From an uncultured Clostridia bacterium (GTDB taxonomy: Bacteria > Bacillota > Clostridia > Christensenellales > UBA1242): 6,434 nucleotides of DNA. A program made the translations under genes and the position numbers. The stretch lies in NCBI GenBank assembly GCA_947589615.1, contig CANQBU010000069.1:1-6434 (forward strand). Reading direction: 5' to 3'. The stretch's first letter is position 1. Each line of letters opens with the position of its first letter. The notes below the pieces were generated by a model. It searched no databases, was not told the DNA's origin, and was given only the letters and a program-made list of their open reading frames with translations. Positions 1 to 6,026 of the stretch are shown piece by piece.

Positions 1-219
1 TTTATTAAAGGCGTAAAGTTCTTTGTCGATATCGCCTCCAGATTTAGCAAGTAAAATTTCACTTAATTCAAGCACTGGAGTATCGAGAGGTGAAAAGGCA
101 AACATTTTGTAAACATTTTTAATTTTTTCCATCATTTCATCAAAAACGACCTGTTTAGATGGAAGAAGTTCCATAAAGCCGGGAAGTTTACGAGGCTTTA
201 TAATATTTGAATTATTCAT
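1..219 (-). CDS. hisS: Histidyl-tRNA synthetase, N-terminal part (runs off the left edge)
   Basis: Class II aminoacyl-tRNA synthetase that charges tRNA-His with histidine in the cytoplasm. Only the first 73 codons are visible; the rest lies beyond position 1. The ATG at 217-219 is preceded by AAAGGA about 9 nt upstream, which fixes the start. The visible protein shows the family pattern: a Pro/Leu-rich lead-in (KLPGFMELLP, residues 11-20), the long helix of class II motif 1 (about 24-40), the motif 1 ending TPVLE (47-51), and then the Gly-Gly-Asp ... Lys-Glu-Leu-Tyr-Ala-Phe stretch (61-71) where HisS has its GE/GD...K.mY.F segment. HisZ, the regulatory paralogue, shares this N-terminus and cannot be fully excluded because motifs 2 and 3 and the histidine-binding loops are not visible. 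I see no T-box leader upstream. Assignment rests on recognition of the family pattern by eye. Confidence 0.85.
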   Translation of the reverse strand, partial: MNNSNIIKPRKLPGFMELLPSKQVVFDEMMEKIKNVYKMFAFSPLDTPVLELSEILLAKSGGDIDKELYAFNK

Positions 220-345
220 AATAAAAATCCTTTATTTATTAAAATTTTGCTTAAATTTGTCGTGAAAAAGCATATAGTAAACGATAAAATTTGATAGTTT
301 TATATGCAAAAATGTAACTTAAAGACTAAAGTTATCCCCATCAAG

Positions 346-354
346 TTATCCACA
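346..354 (+). promoter_or_regulatory. Perfect DnaA box
   Basis: Exact TTATCCACA, preceded by AAG as in the copy at 431-439. A near copy, TTATCCCCA, sits 14 bases upstream in the same orientation at 332-340, giving a tandem pair on the hisS side of the AT-rich core. Confidence 0.75.
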
Positions 355-370
355 ATTCCACAAATAAATA

Positions 371-410
371 TTTATACATAAGCATTAATTTTTATGCAAA
401 TTTATGCATT
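371..410 (+). repeat. 10-base phased TTTAT(A/G)CA units in the AT-rich core
   Basis: Units starting at 371 (TTTATACATA), 391 (TTTATGCAAA) and 401 (TTTATGCATT) sit at exact multiples of 10 bases, and the next 10-mer, at 411, runs into the minus-strand DnaA box. Each contains a degenerate DnaA box (TTATNCANN). Such helically phased weak sites are known in other origins as places where DnaA-ATP assembles next to the melting region; that role here is inference. Confidence 0.5.
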
Positions 411-412
411 TT

Positions 413-439
413 TGTGGATAACCACACAAGTTATCCACA
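413..439. repeat. Inverted repeat made of two perfect DnaA boxes
   Basis: The arms are TGTGGATAAC (413-422) and GTTATCCACA (430-439), perfectly complementary over 10 bases with a 7-base spacer CACACAA (423-429). Each arm contains an exact DnaA box (minus strand 413-421, plus strand 431-439), so two DnaA monomers would sit about two helical turns apart in opposite orientation. It flanks the AT-rich core on its right side. Confidence 0.75.
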
Positions 440-450
440 TTTCCACACCC

Positions 451-489
451 AAAATTGCGAAAAATGGCTGTTTTCAAAGCAATTTTTTT
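451..489 (+). terminator. Hairpin followed by a T run, terminator-like
   Basis: The arms AAAATTGC (451-458) and GCAATTTT (479-486) pair perfectly. Inside them GAAAA (459-463) pairs with TTTTC (471-475), leaving a 7-base loop and a 3-base bulge (AAA, 476-478). Seven T follow at 483-489 on the plus strand, partly within the arm. No plus-strand gene precedes it in this window, so a plus-strand terminator would have no obvious client. Read on the minus strand the same hairpin would end transcripts leaking from helD before the DnaA-box cluster, but its T run is then only four bases. It could also be a structural element of the origin. The stem is visible; its function is uncertain. Confidence 0.35.
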
Positions 490-654
490 GTTAAGATTTG
501 AGATGGTAAAATTTTTTCAAAAGGTGAAAGTTATAAAATAATACTTATCCCCTTTTTAAAAATCAAACTTTGAGAAAGATTTTTGAATAAAATGCATAAA
601 AATACGTTTAATGATTTTTCATGAGAATATCGACTAATTTTCTTGGCCGTATTT

Positions 655-2715
655 TCATTTTTTCTCAACTACGGCACCTTTAATAAATAATGATGGAGTC
701 GTTGAGCAGGTAAAGAACAATTTATGCAACGCCCTTGTTGAAGAAACATAAATAATGTTCTTATCAATGGCATTTTTATAGTTTAATTTATCACAATTTG
801 GAATGATAACTGCATCAAATTCAATGCCTTTTGCGGTTGCACAAGAAGTAATTAGAACTCTGTTGTCATAATCTTCAGGATCGGCAAGGAGTTTGCAGTC
901 CATAATCGTCTTAAGTTGATTATAAACGGCATGTGCTTCCTTTTGACATTTGCAAATGATTGCAATATGCTCGTGGTTAGAGCATTCGTTTTCAATAATA
1001 TTTTTGATTTCTAGAATTTGATTTTCGGTTACAATAACTTTTGGTTCACTTCCACTTCTATTTACAAATTCAACATTTTTTAATCCAACCATATCGCTTG
1101 CAAATTGTGCAATTTCTTTTGTGGAACGATAAGTTTTGTTAAGTTTTAGAAGTTTGCAGCCCAAAAAGTCGGCTGTAATATTTAAATATTCATCGGTAAC
1201 ATTTTTTTCTATGCACTGATATACATCGCCAACCACAATCATAGGGCAGGTCCAAATTTTTTTGAACATATAAATATCAACAGGCGTAAAGTCTTGCATT
1301 TCATCAATAATAAGATATTTTGCTGAGTATTCGTGGTCTTTGCCATAAATATAATGTTTAATTAAAAGCCATGTGCCTTTATCCATATATTTTATGTTGT
1401 TTGTGTTTTTGCATTCATATCCTTCTCGTGCCATAAAGATTTCAAAAACTTTTTCAACATCTCGAACAGGCAAGAAACGATAGAGGATTTTTTTAAATCT
1501 TTCAATAAGCCCTTTATTTTGCTCTTTTGAGTAATGACGTCTTTCTGTGAAGTATTTTGCATATTGCCAAGCAATTTTATTGATACGTTCATAAAGGTCT
1601 AAACCTTTAAAGGTTTTAAAGAACAATTCTTGAGTTTGTTCCGCAGGGAAATCAATTGTTTCTTTTTCTCCATCAAGTGTTTCGCTTACTGTGTAAGATA
1701 AATTTTGAGGGGAGAATGTTTCCACATATGGACCTTTTAAAAACCTTAATAAGTCGTCAAGATATTCATAAGAGGATTTGTATGAGACTTCGTTAAGTTT
1801 TTCCTGAGTTGGACTAGTTGCAATTTCATCAAGCATTTCCTCTCTCGATTCAACACCTTTTTTAAGTTCAATTCTGACAATCTGAGCAAATGTTGTCTCC
1901 ACCAAATTATTTTCTCCTAGTTGCGGCAAAACTTCAGAAATATAACTTGAAAAGATATTGTTTGGCGAAATTATTGTGATATCGTTGCTTTTAATTGTTT
2001 TACGATGTTTGTATAAGAGGTAAGCGGCACGGTGAAGTGCAATAGAAGTCTTTCCCGAACCCGCGATACCTTGAACAAGCATATTTTCATTGGTATCATT
2101 TCTGACAATAGCATTTTGTTCCTTTTGAATTGAAGAAACAATTTGTTTCATTTTAACGGAAACATTGTTTGATAAAATATCTTGAAGTATGTCGTCATTT
2201 ATTGTAAGGTCGGTATCGAAAAATGAAATAAGATTTCCGTTTTCAATTTTAAATTGCCTTTTAAGTTCAATTGATCCGTGATAAACGACATCCTCAATTT
2301 TGTATTGAGCATCTCCAAGGTTATAATCATAATACATGCTTGCGACAGGCGCTCTCCAATCAATTGCATAAAGCGTTTTATTATCAATAATGCTGCCGAT
2401 TCCGATGTAAATATGTTGTAAAGTTTTATTATTTTCGGTTAGGAAGTCAATTCTCGCGAAGTAAGGGGAGTTTACTTGTAGTTTTAATCTTTTTTCTTCA
2501 AGTCTTTTTTCCTCCAGACTTTCTTCGAGAAGCCCCAGTTCATTAAAAGAGTTTGACAGGTCTTCGCCGCGGGAAATTTCGTTGTAATTTTCACCTTGAC
2601 TTTTAATTCCTGCTTTCAACTGATCTTGGTAACTTTTTGTTTGACTTTTATTTTCTTTAATTTTTTGTTTTAAAATCTCAACAACTTGTTTGAGACGCGT
2701 CTTTTCATTTATCAA
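655..2715 (-). CDS. helD: HelD-family superfamily 1 helicase-like ATPase (RNA polymerase recycling factor)
   Basis: Protein of 686 residues from the TTG at 2713-2715. HelD proteins bind RNA polymerase and use ATP to release it from nucleic acid and recycle it. The N-terminus (about 1-80) is charged and helical, a likely coiled-coil arm of the kind that enters the polymerase secondary channel in known HelD; it includes a LEEKR duplication (67-76). HelD signatures follow: SPYFARIDF (83-91) and AIDWRAPVASMYYDY (117-131). Helicase motifs in order are QKEQNAIV (197-204), Walker A GIAGSGKT (216-223), ISPN (249-252), Walker B IIDEMQDF (469-476), VGDVYQ (495-500), LNKTYRST (525-532), ATAKGIEFD (626-634) and YVSSTRAL (656-663). 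All catalytic motifs look intact. It is somewhat shorter than Bacillus subtilis HelD (about 774 residues, from memory). A TTG 7 codons upstream (2734-2736) opens the same frame but would place the ribosome binding site inside the gene. UvrD/Rep-type helicases are excluded by the N-terminal HelD motifs. Confidence 0.9.
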   Translation of the reverse strand: MINEKTRLKQVVEILKQKIKENKSQTKSYQDQLKAGIKSQGENYNEISRGEDLSNSFNELGLLEESLEEKRLEEKRLKLQVNSPYFARIDFLTENNKTLQHIYIGIGSIIDNKTLYAIDWRAPVASMYYDYNLGDAQYKIEDVVYHGSIELKRQFKIENGNLISFFDTDLTINDDILQDILSNNVSVKMKQIVSSIQKEQNAIVRNDTNENMLVQGIAGSGKTSIALHRAAYLLYKHRKTIKSNDITIISPNNIFSSYISEVLPQLGENNLVETTFAQIVRIELKKGVESREEMLDEIATSPTQEKLNEVSYKSSYEYLDDLLRFLKGPYVETFSPQNLSYTVSETLDGEKETIDFPAEQTQELFFKTFKGLDLYERINKIAWQYAKYFTERRHYSKEQNKGLIERFKKILYRFLPVRDVEKVFEIFMAREGYECKNTNNIKYMDKGTWLLIKHYIYGKDHEYSAKYLIIDEMQDFTPVDIYMFKKIWTCPMIVVGDVYQCIEKNVTDEYLNITADFLGCKLLKLNKTYRSTKEIAQFASDMVGLKNVEFVNRSGSEPKVIVTENQILEIKNIIENECSNHEHIAIICKCQKEAHAVYNQLKTIMDCKLLADPEDYDNRVLITSCATAKGIEFDAVIIPNCDKLNYKNAIDKNIIYVSSTRALHKLFFTCSTTPSLFIKGAVVEKK

Positions 2716-2721
2716 AGGAAA

Positions 2722-2729
2722 CCTCCTTT
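2722..2729 (-). promoter_or_regulatory. Ribosome binding site that sets the helD start
   Basis: AAAGGAGG on the minus strand lies 6 nt before the TTG at 2713-2715. This is the strongest Shine-Dalgarno sequence in the window. It favours that TTG over the in-frame TTG at 2734-2736, for which no such site lies at the right distance. The site lies in the 29-nt gap after the gyrA stop codon. Confidence 0.75.
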
Positions 2730-2744
2730 TAAACAAAGAAAATA

Positions 2745-5318
2745 TTATTCTTCGTCATCGCTATTTTGATTAGCATAATTTTCATCATTTGTCAAGTTAT
2801 TTTGGGTATTTTCAGAGTCCTCCCCATTACTTTCTTGCAAATTGTCAGAATCTTGTTCAATTTCGTCTTCTTCCTTTTCTGCAAGAGCAACTCCGACAAT
2901 AAAGTTGTCATCACGAAGTCTCATGACTTTAACCCCTTGACTTACTCTTGAAATCTTGCTTATTTGTGAGATAGGAGTTCTGATAATTATTCCGCTGTCT
3001 GCAATTAAAAGTATGTCATTATCTTCAAAAGATTGCTTTAATGCGACAAGTGAGCCAGTTTTTTCATTAAATACACCTGCTTTAACTCCCATACCGCCAC
3101 GAGCCTGCAATCTATATTCGTCAACATCGCATCTTTTTCCGTATCCATTAGAAGATATGGTGATAATTTGCGAGCCAGGTTTGATAACGGTCATATCAAC
3201 AATAAAGTCATTTTCGGCAAGTTTCATGCTGCGAACGCCTTGACTTTCTCTTCCCATATTACGCACATCTTTTTCGCTGAAGCGTATAGCCTTTCCCGAG
3301 TGAGCAGCGACAAGGATTTCGTCATCTCCAGATGAAACCATAACGCCCACAAGTTCGTCATTGTCAAGAAGGTGGATAGCGATTTTCCCAACTTTACGAA
3401 TAGAAACAAATTCTTTAAGATCTGTCTTTTTGATAAGCCCTTTTCTTGTTGCCATAAGAAGATTACCTGTTTCGTTTTCTTTTCTTGGAATGACTGCGGT
3501 AACTTTTTCATCATTGGCAAGCATAAGCAGGTTTATAATTGCTCTGCCTTTTGCTGTTCTTTGTGCTTCAGGAACTTCATAAGCTTTTATGCAATAAACT
3601 TTACCTTTATTGGTAAAGAAGAGAAGGTCATCATGAGAAGAGGTTACAAACATGTTTTCTACATAATCTTCTTCTTTTGTTTTGTGAGCGGTAATTCCGA
3701 CACCGCCACGATTTTGAGATTTATATTCACTTGCTGCCATTCTCTTGATGTAACCTTGATGAGTCATTGAGATGATAACATCTTCAACAGGAATAAGGTC
3801 GGCAATATCAATACCGCCACCATCGAGAGAAATTTCGGTTTTTCTTGGGTCACCATAGTTATTTTTGATTTCCTCAAAATTATCACGCAGGATTTTAAGC
3901 ACTCTTTGAGGATTTGCCAAAATATCTTCAAGATCTAAAATAAGGGCATCAAGTTGACGCAATTCTTCATTTAGTTTTTCAACTTCCAAACTGGTCAGTT
4001 TAGACAGCCTCATTTCAAGGATTGCATTGGCTTGTAACATATCAAGTTCAAAGTTTTGAATTAATTTTTCTGCAGCATCATTTTTGTCGTCGGCAGATTT
4101 AATAATTCTGATGACTTCATCAATGTTTGCCAGAGCAATAACAAGACCTTTTACAATATGTTCTCTTTCCTTTGCCTTTTTAAGGTCGAATTCTGTCTTG
4201 CGAACCAAAACTTCCTTTTGATGTTCAAGGTAATAGTATAGCATTTCTTTTAAGTTTAAAATTTTAGGTTGGTTGTCGGCAAGGGCAAGGAAGATAATAC
4301 CCGAGCCTTTTTGAAGTTGGGTCATTTTGTATAGAGAGTTAAGCACAACTTGTGCATTAAAATCTCTTTTAATGTCGATGACGATTCTCATACCATTTCT
4401 GTCTGATTCATCGTTAATATTTGCAATTCCGTCAAGTTTTTTGTTTTTAACAAGTTCGGCGATCTGATAAATAAGTTGAGCTTTGTTTACTTGATAAGGA
4501 AGTTCTCTCACAATAATTCGAGTTCTGCCATTGTCATTTTCTTCAATTTCGCACTTTGCGCGGACAATTATGCCGCCACGACCGGTTTTGTAAGCCTGTT
4601 TAACTGCCGCTCTGCCCATGATGATACCACCGGTTGGGAAGTCGGGAGCGGGAATAATTTTAATAAGCTCGTCAATATCAATATCAGGATTGTCAATAAG
4701 GGCTTGTAATCCAGTTAAAACCTCGCAAAGGTTGTGAGGAGGAATATTTGTTGCCATTCCGACTGCGATACCATCAGCCCCATTTACAAGAAGATTTGGT
4801 ATTTTTGAAGGTAAAACTTTTGGTTCTTGTTGTTGAGCGTCAAAGTTAGGCATAAAGTCTACTGTTTCTTTGTCTATATCTTCAAGCATAAGACCGGCAA
4901 TTTTTGCAAGTCTTGCTTCTGTGTAACGCATGGCGGCAGGTGGGTCTCCATCGACAGAACCAAAGTTACCTTGTCCATCTACAAGGGGATAACGCATAGA
5001 GAAGTCTTGCCCAAATCGGACAAGGGCTTCATAAATAGAACTGTCACCGTGAGGGTGATATTTACCCATAACATCACCGACAATTCTAGCACACTTTTTA
5101 GTTGGCTTGTCGTAGAAGTTATTCATTTCGCCCATAGCGAATAAGATACGCCTGTGAACAGGCTTTAAACCATCTCGAACATCGGGAATGGCACGAGAAA
5201 CATTGACTGCCATAGCATAAGACATGAAAGATTTTTTCAAGTTATCGACAGTGTCTGTTTTTTCGATTTTAGTATTTACAAAAATCTCATCGAGAGATTT
5301 CTTTTTATTATTATCCAT
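2745..5318 (-). CDS. gyrA: DNA gyrase subunit A
   Basis: 857 residues, the breakage-reunion and DNA-wrapping subunit of gyrase, acting with GyrB as A2B2 to add negative supercoils using ATP. The catalytic tyrosine is Tyr132 in AMRYTEARL. The quinolone region reads HPHGDSSIYE (88-97), with Ser93 and Glu97 at the positions equivalent to E. coli Ser83 and Asp87, the usual unmutated Gram-positive state. The C-terminal domain shows six blade signatures near residues 535, 586, 640, 690, 738 and 791, as expected for the pinwheel. The GyrA box is QNRGGVG (535-541), which separates it from ParC, though the usual basic sixth residue is Val540. In the segment TQLQKGSGIIF (333-343) the family's usual Phe and Asn are Ser339 and Ile342. 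Residues 814-857 form an acidic, Asn-rich tail. The ATG has AGGAG 6 nt upstream. It starts 16 nt after the MazG-like gene ends. Confidence 0.97.
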   Translation of the reverse strand: MDNNKKKSLDEIFVNTKIEKTDTVDNLKKSFMSYAMAVNVSRAIPDVRDGLKPVHRRILFAMGEMNNFYDKPTKKCARIVGDVMGKYHPHGDSSIYEALVRFGQDFSMRYPLVDGQGNFGSVDGDPPAAMRYTEARLAKIAGLMLEDIDKETVDFMPNFDAQQQEPKVLPSKIPNLLVNGADGIAVGMATNIPPHNLCEVLTGLQALIDNPDIDIDELIKIIPAPDFPTGGIIMGRAAVKQAYKTGRGGIIVRAKCEIEENDNGRTRIIVRELPYQVNKAQLIYQIAELVKNKKLDGIANINDESDRNGMRIVIDIKRDFNAQVVLNSLYKMTQLQKGSGIIFLALADNQPKILNLKEMLYYYLEHQKEVLVRKTEFDLKKAKEREHIVKGLVIALANIDEVIRIIKSADDKNDAAEKLIQNFELDMLQANAILEMRLSKLTSLEVEKLNEELRQLDALILDLEDILANPQRVLKILRDNFEEIKNNYGDPRKTEISLDGGGIDIADLIPVEDVIISMTHQGYIKRMAASEYKSQNRGGVGITAHKTKEEDYVENMFVTSSHDDLLFFTNKGKVYCIKAYEVPEAQRTAKGRAIINLLMLANDEKVTAVIPRKENETGNLLMATRKGLIKKTDLKEFVSIRKVGKIAIHLLDNDELVGVMVSSGDDEILVAAHSGKAIRFSEKDVRNMGRESQGVRSMKLAENDFIVDMTVIKPGSQIITISSNGYGKRCDVDEYRLQARGGMGVKAGVFNEKTGSLVALKQSFEDNDILLIADSGIIIRTPISQISKISRVSQGVKVMRLRDDNFIVGVALAEKEEDEIEQDSDNLQESNGEDSENTQNNLTNDENYANQNSDDEE

Positions 5319-5324
5319 TTTATT

Positions 5325-5329
5325 CTCCT
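5325..5329 (-). promoter_or_regulatory. gyrA ribosome binding site
   Basis: AGGAG on the minus strand, 6 nt before the gyrA ATG at 5316-5318. It lies within the 16-nt gap after the upstream stop codon (5335-5337), so the two genes are likely co-transcribed. Confidence 0.7.
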
Positions 5330-5334
5330 ATAAT

Positions 5335-6015
5335 TTAGTTCGCTGCAGTGCGATTTAGGTGCTTTTCGACAATTTGTTTGCCTATGCTGATGCTGTAGTC
5401 CATTTTTTCGATAACTTGCTCATTTCCAAAATGCAACTTCATTTGTCCTGAGCAAATCAGAACATCAGCCGTTTCTTCAATGATGTTTTTGATTGTTTGT
5501 TTAATAAGACCATCAGTATATTCGCTTTTTTCCTCATTTGAGTAACGGATAAATTTGCAAAGTTCTTTGGTGAGCTCGCTCATTTCTTCAATGCACATTC
5601 GAATTTGTCCATCTTCGCCCCATGCTTTAAAACAAAGTTCAAATGTTTCATGAAAATAATTTTTATCAAGATTATCTGGGATAACAGGGGTTAAATTTAA
5701 CGCTTTGTTCAAAAATTTTCTACATCTTATAATTTTGTAATTCAAAACATTTCGCACTTTTTCCATGCCGAACATTCTTGCAATTTGATATGTGTAAATT
5801 ATTACATCGGCAGTAGCACTTATTATTGAATTTTTTGTTTGATCTAAAAGGTTTTGATTGTGGAGAGAAATGTCGGAATTAACAATCCTTGAATACTTGC
5901 AAAGAGTTTTTGTCATTTCTCCCATTTTTTCAATGCACATGCGGAGTTCGTTTACCTCGCCCCAAACCTTAATAAACCCATTAAGGGTGTCAATATAAAA
6001 ATCTTTTTCCAGCAT
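5335..6015 (-). CDS. Tandem MazG-like nucleotide pyrophosphohydrolase, first domain degenerate
   Basis: 226 residues built from two copies of an all-alpha NTP pyrophosphohydrolase domain (MazG/dUTPase-like superfamily), which as a family hydrolyses nucleoside triphosphates to monophosphate and pyrophosphate with Mg2+. The copies (about 7-105 and 121-219) align without gaps at a 114-residue offset: WGE 18-20 with 132-134, RMCIE 25-29 with 139-143, TADV 68-71 with 182-185, FG 82-83 with 196-197. The metal-binding ExxE...ExxD motif is complete in copy 2 (Glu144, Glu147, Glu181, Asp184). In copy 1 two ligands are lost (Lys30, Glu33, Ala67, Asp70), so it is probably inactive and structural. The WGE...Q.RMCIEEM.EL pattern resembles phage-type MazG-like proteins rather than classical E. 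coli MazG, so I give no symbol. The ATG at 6013-6015 has GAGG 5 nt upstream, overlapping the gyrB stop. No signal peptide or membrane segment is visible. The substrate is unknown. Confidence 0.8.
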   Translation of the reverse strand: MLEKDFYIDTLNGFIKVWGEVNELRMCIEKMGEMTKTLCKYSRIVNSDISLHNQNLLDQTKNSIISATADVIIYTYQIARMFGMEKVRNVLNYKIIRCRKFLNKALNLTPVIPDNLDKNYFHETFELCFKAWGEDGQIRMCIEEMSELTKELCKFIRYSNEEKSEYTDGLIKQTIKNIIEETADVLICSGQMKLHFGNEQVIEKMDYSISIGKQIVEKHLNRTAAN

Positions 6016-6020
6016 AATTA

Positions 6021-6026
6021 CCTCTA
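6021..6026 (-). promoter_or_regulatory. Ribosome binding site overlapping the gyrB stop codon
   Basis: TAGAGG on the minus strand combines the gyrB stop TAG (6024-6026) with the GAGG (6021-6024) that serves the next ATG, 5 nt downstream. The overlap suggests that ribosomes finishing gyrB can start the MazG-like gene, coupling the two translations. Confidence 0.6.

Larger units (their letters stand above)
332..439. other. DnaA-box cluster, candidate replication origin (oriC-like)
   Basis: About 108 bases carry three exact copies of the DnaA box TTATCCACA: plus strand 346-354, minus strand 413-421, plus strand 431-439. Single-mismatch copies of TTATNCACA lie at 332-340 (TTATCCCCA), 372-380 (TTATACATA) and 392-400 (TTATGCAAA), and a two-mismatch copy at 402-410. 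Outliers lie at 545-553 (plus, two mismatches) and 582-590 (minus, TTATTCAAA, one mismatch). The stretch from about 355 to 412 is nearly all A/T and could act as the unwinding element. This density is what bacterial origins show. Against a firm oriC call, dnaA and rpmH are not visible, and gyrB-gyrA-helD reads towards the cluster, whereas such genes usually read away from the origin. A DnaA-titrating or regulatory cluster is the alternative. The DnaA-box cluster itself is secure; its role as oriC is about even odds. Confidence 0.6.
220..654. other. Non-coding gap between helD and hisS
   Basis: This 435-base stretch has no credible gene; the only open frames are about 30 codons or fewer and lack a ribosome binding site. 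It is very AT-rich. From right to left it contains a low-complexity tail after helD (about 490-654), a hairpin (451-489), a DnaA-box cluster with an AT-rich core (332-439), and the hisS leader (220-330). No convincing sigma-A promoter for hisS was found. The nearest -10-like hexamer on the minus strand is TATAAA at 299-304, with no good -35 at the right distance. The gap is unusually long for this otherwise tightly packed segment. Confidence 0.8.

Noticed and set aside
220..330. T-box riboswitch or clear promoter in the hisS leader
   Set aside because: No T-box consensus and no -35/-10 pair with acceptable spacing; only isolated AT-rich hexamers such as TATAAA at 299-304.
400..495. Short minus-strand open frame of about 30 codons from a TTG through the DnaA boxes
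   Set aside because: No ribosome binding site, no start ATG, and its sequence is dictated by DnaA-box repeats.
558..584. Inverted repeat AAAAATC (558-564) with GATTTTT (578-584)
   Set aside because: Only one G-C pair and a 13-base loop in AT-rich sequence, where such matches arise by chance.
599..655. Inverted repeat AAAATACG (599-606) with CGTATTTT (648-655) just after the helD stop, as an operon terminator
   Set aside because: The loop would be 41 bases, the stem has only two G-C pairs, and the repeat overlaps the stop codon; too weak to call.
3372..3770. Plus-strand and alternate-frame open frames inside gyrA and helD
   Set aside because: They overlap strongly conserved genes on the other frame, encode low-complexity or Cys/Phe-rich sequences with no family resemblance, and lack ribosome binding sites.
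5030..5060. Quinolone-resistance mutation in gyrA
   Set aside because: Ser93 and Glu97 are the normal residues for Gram-positive GyrA, so no resistance change is indicated at these positions.
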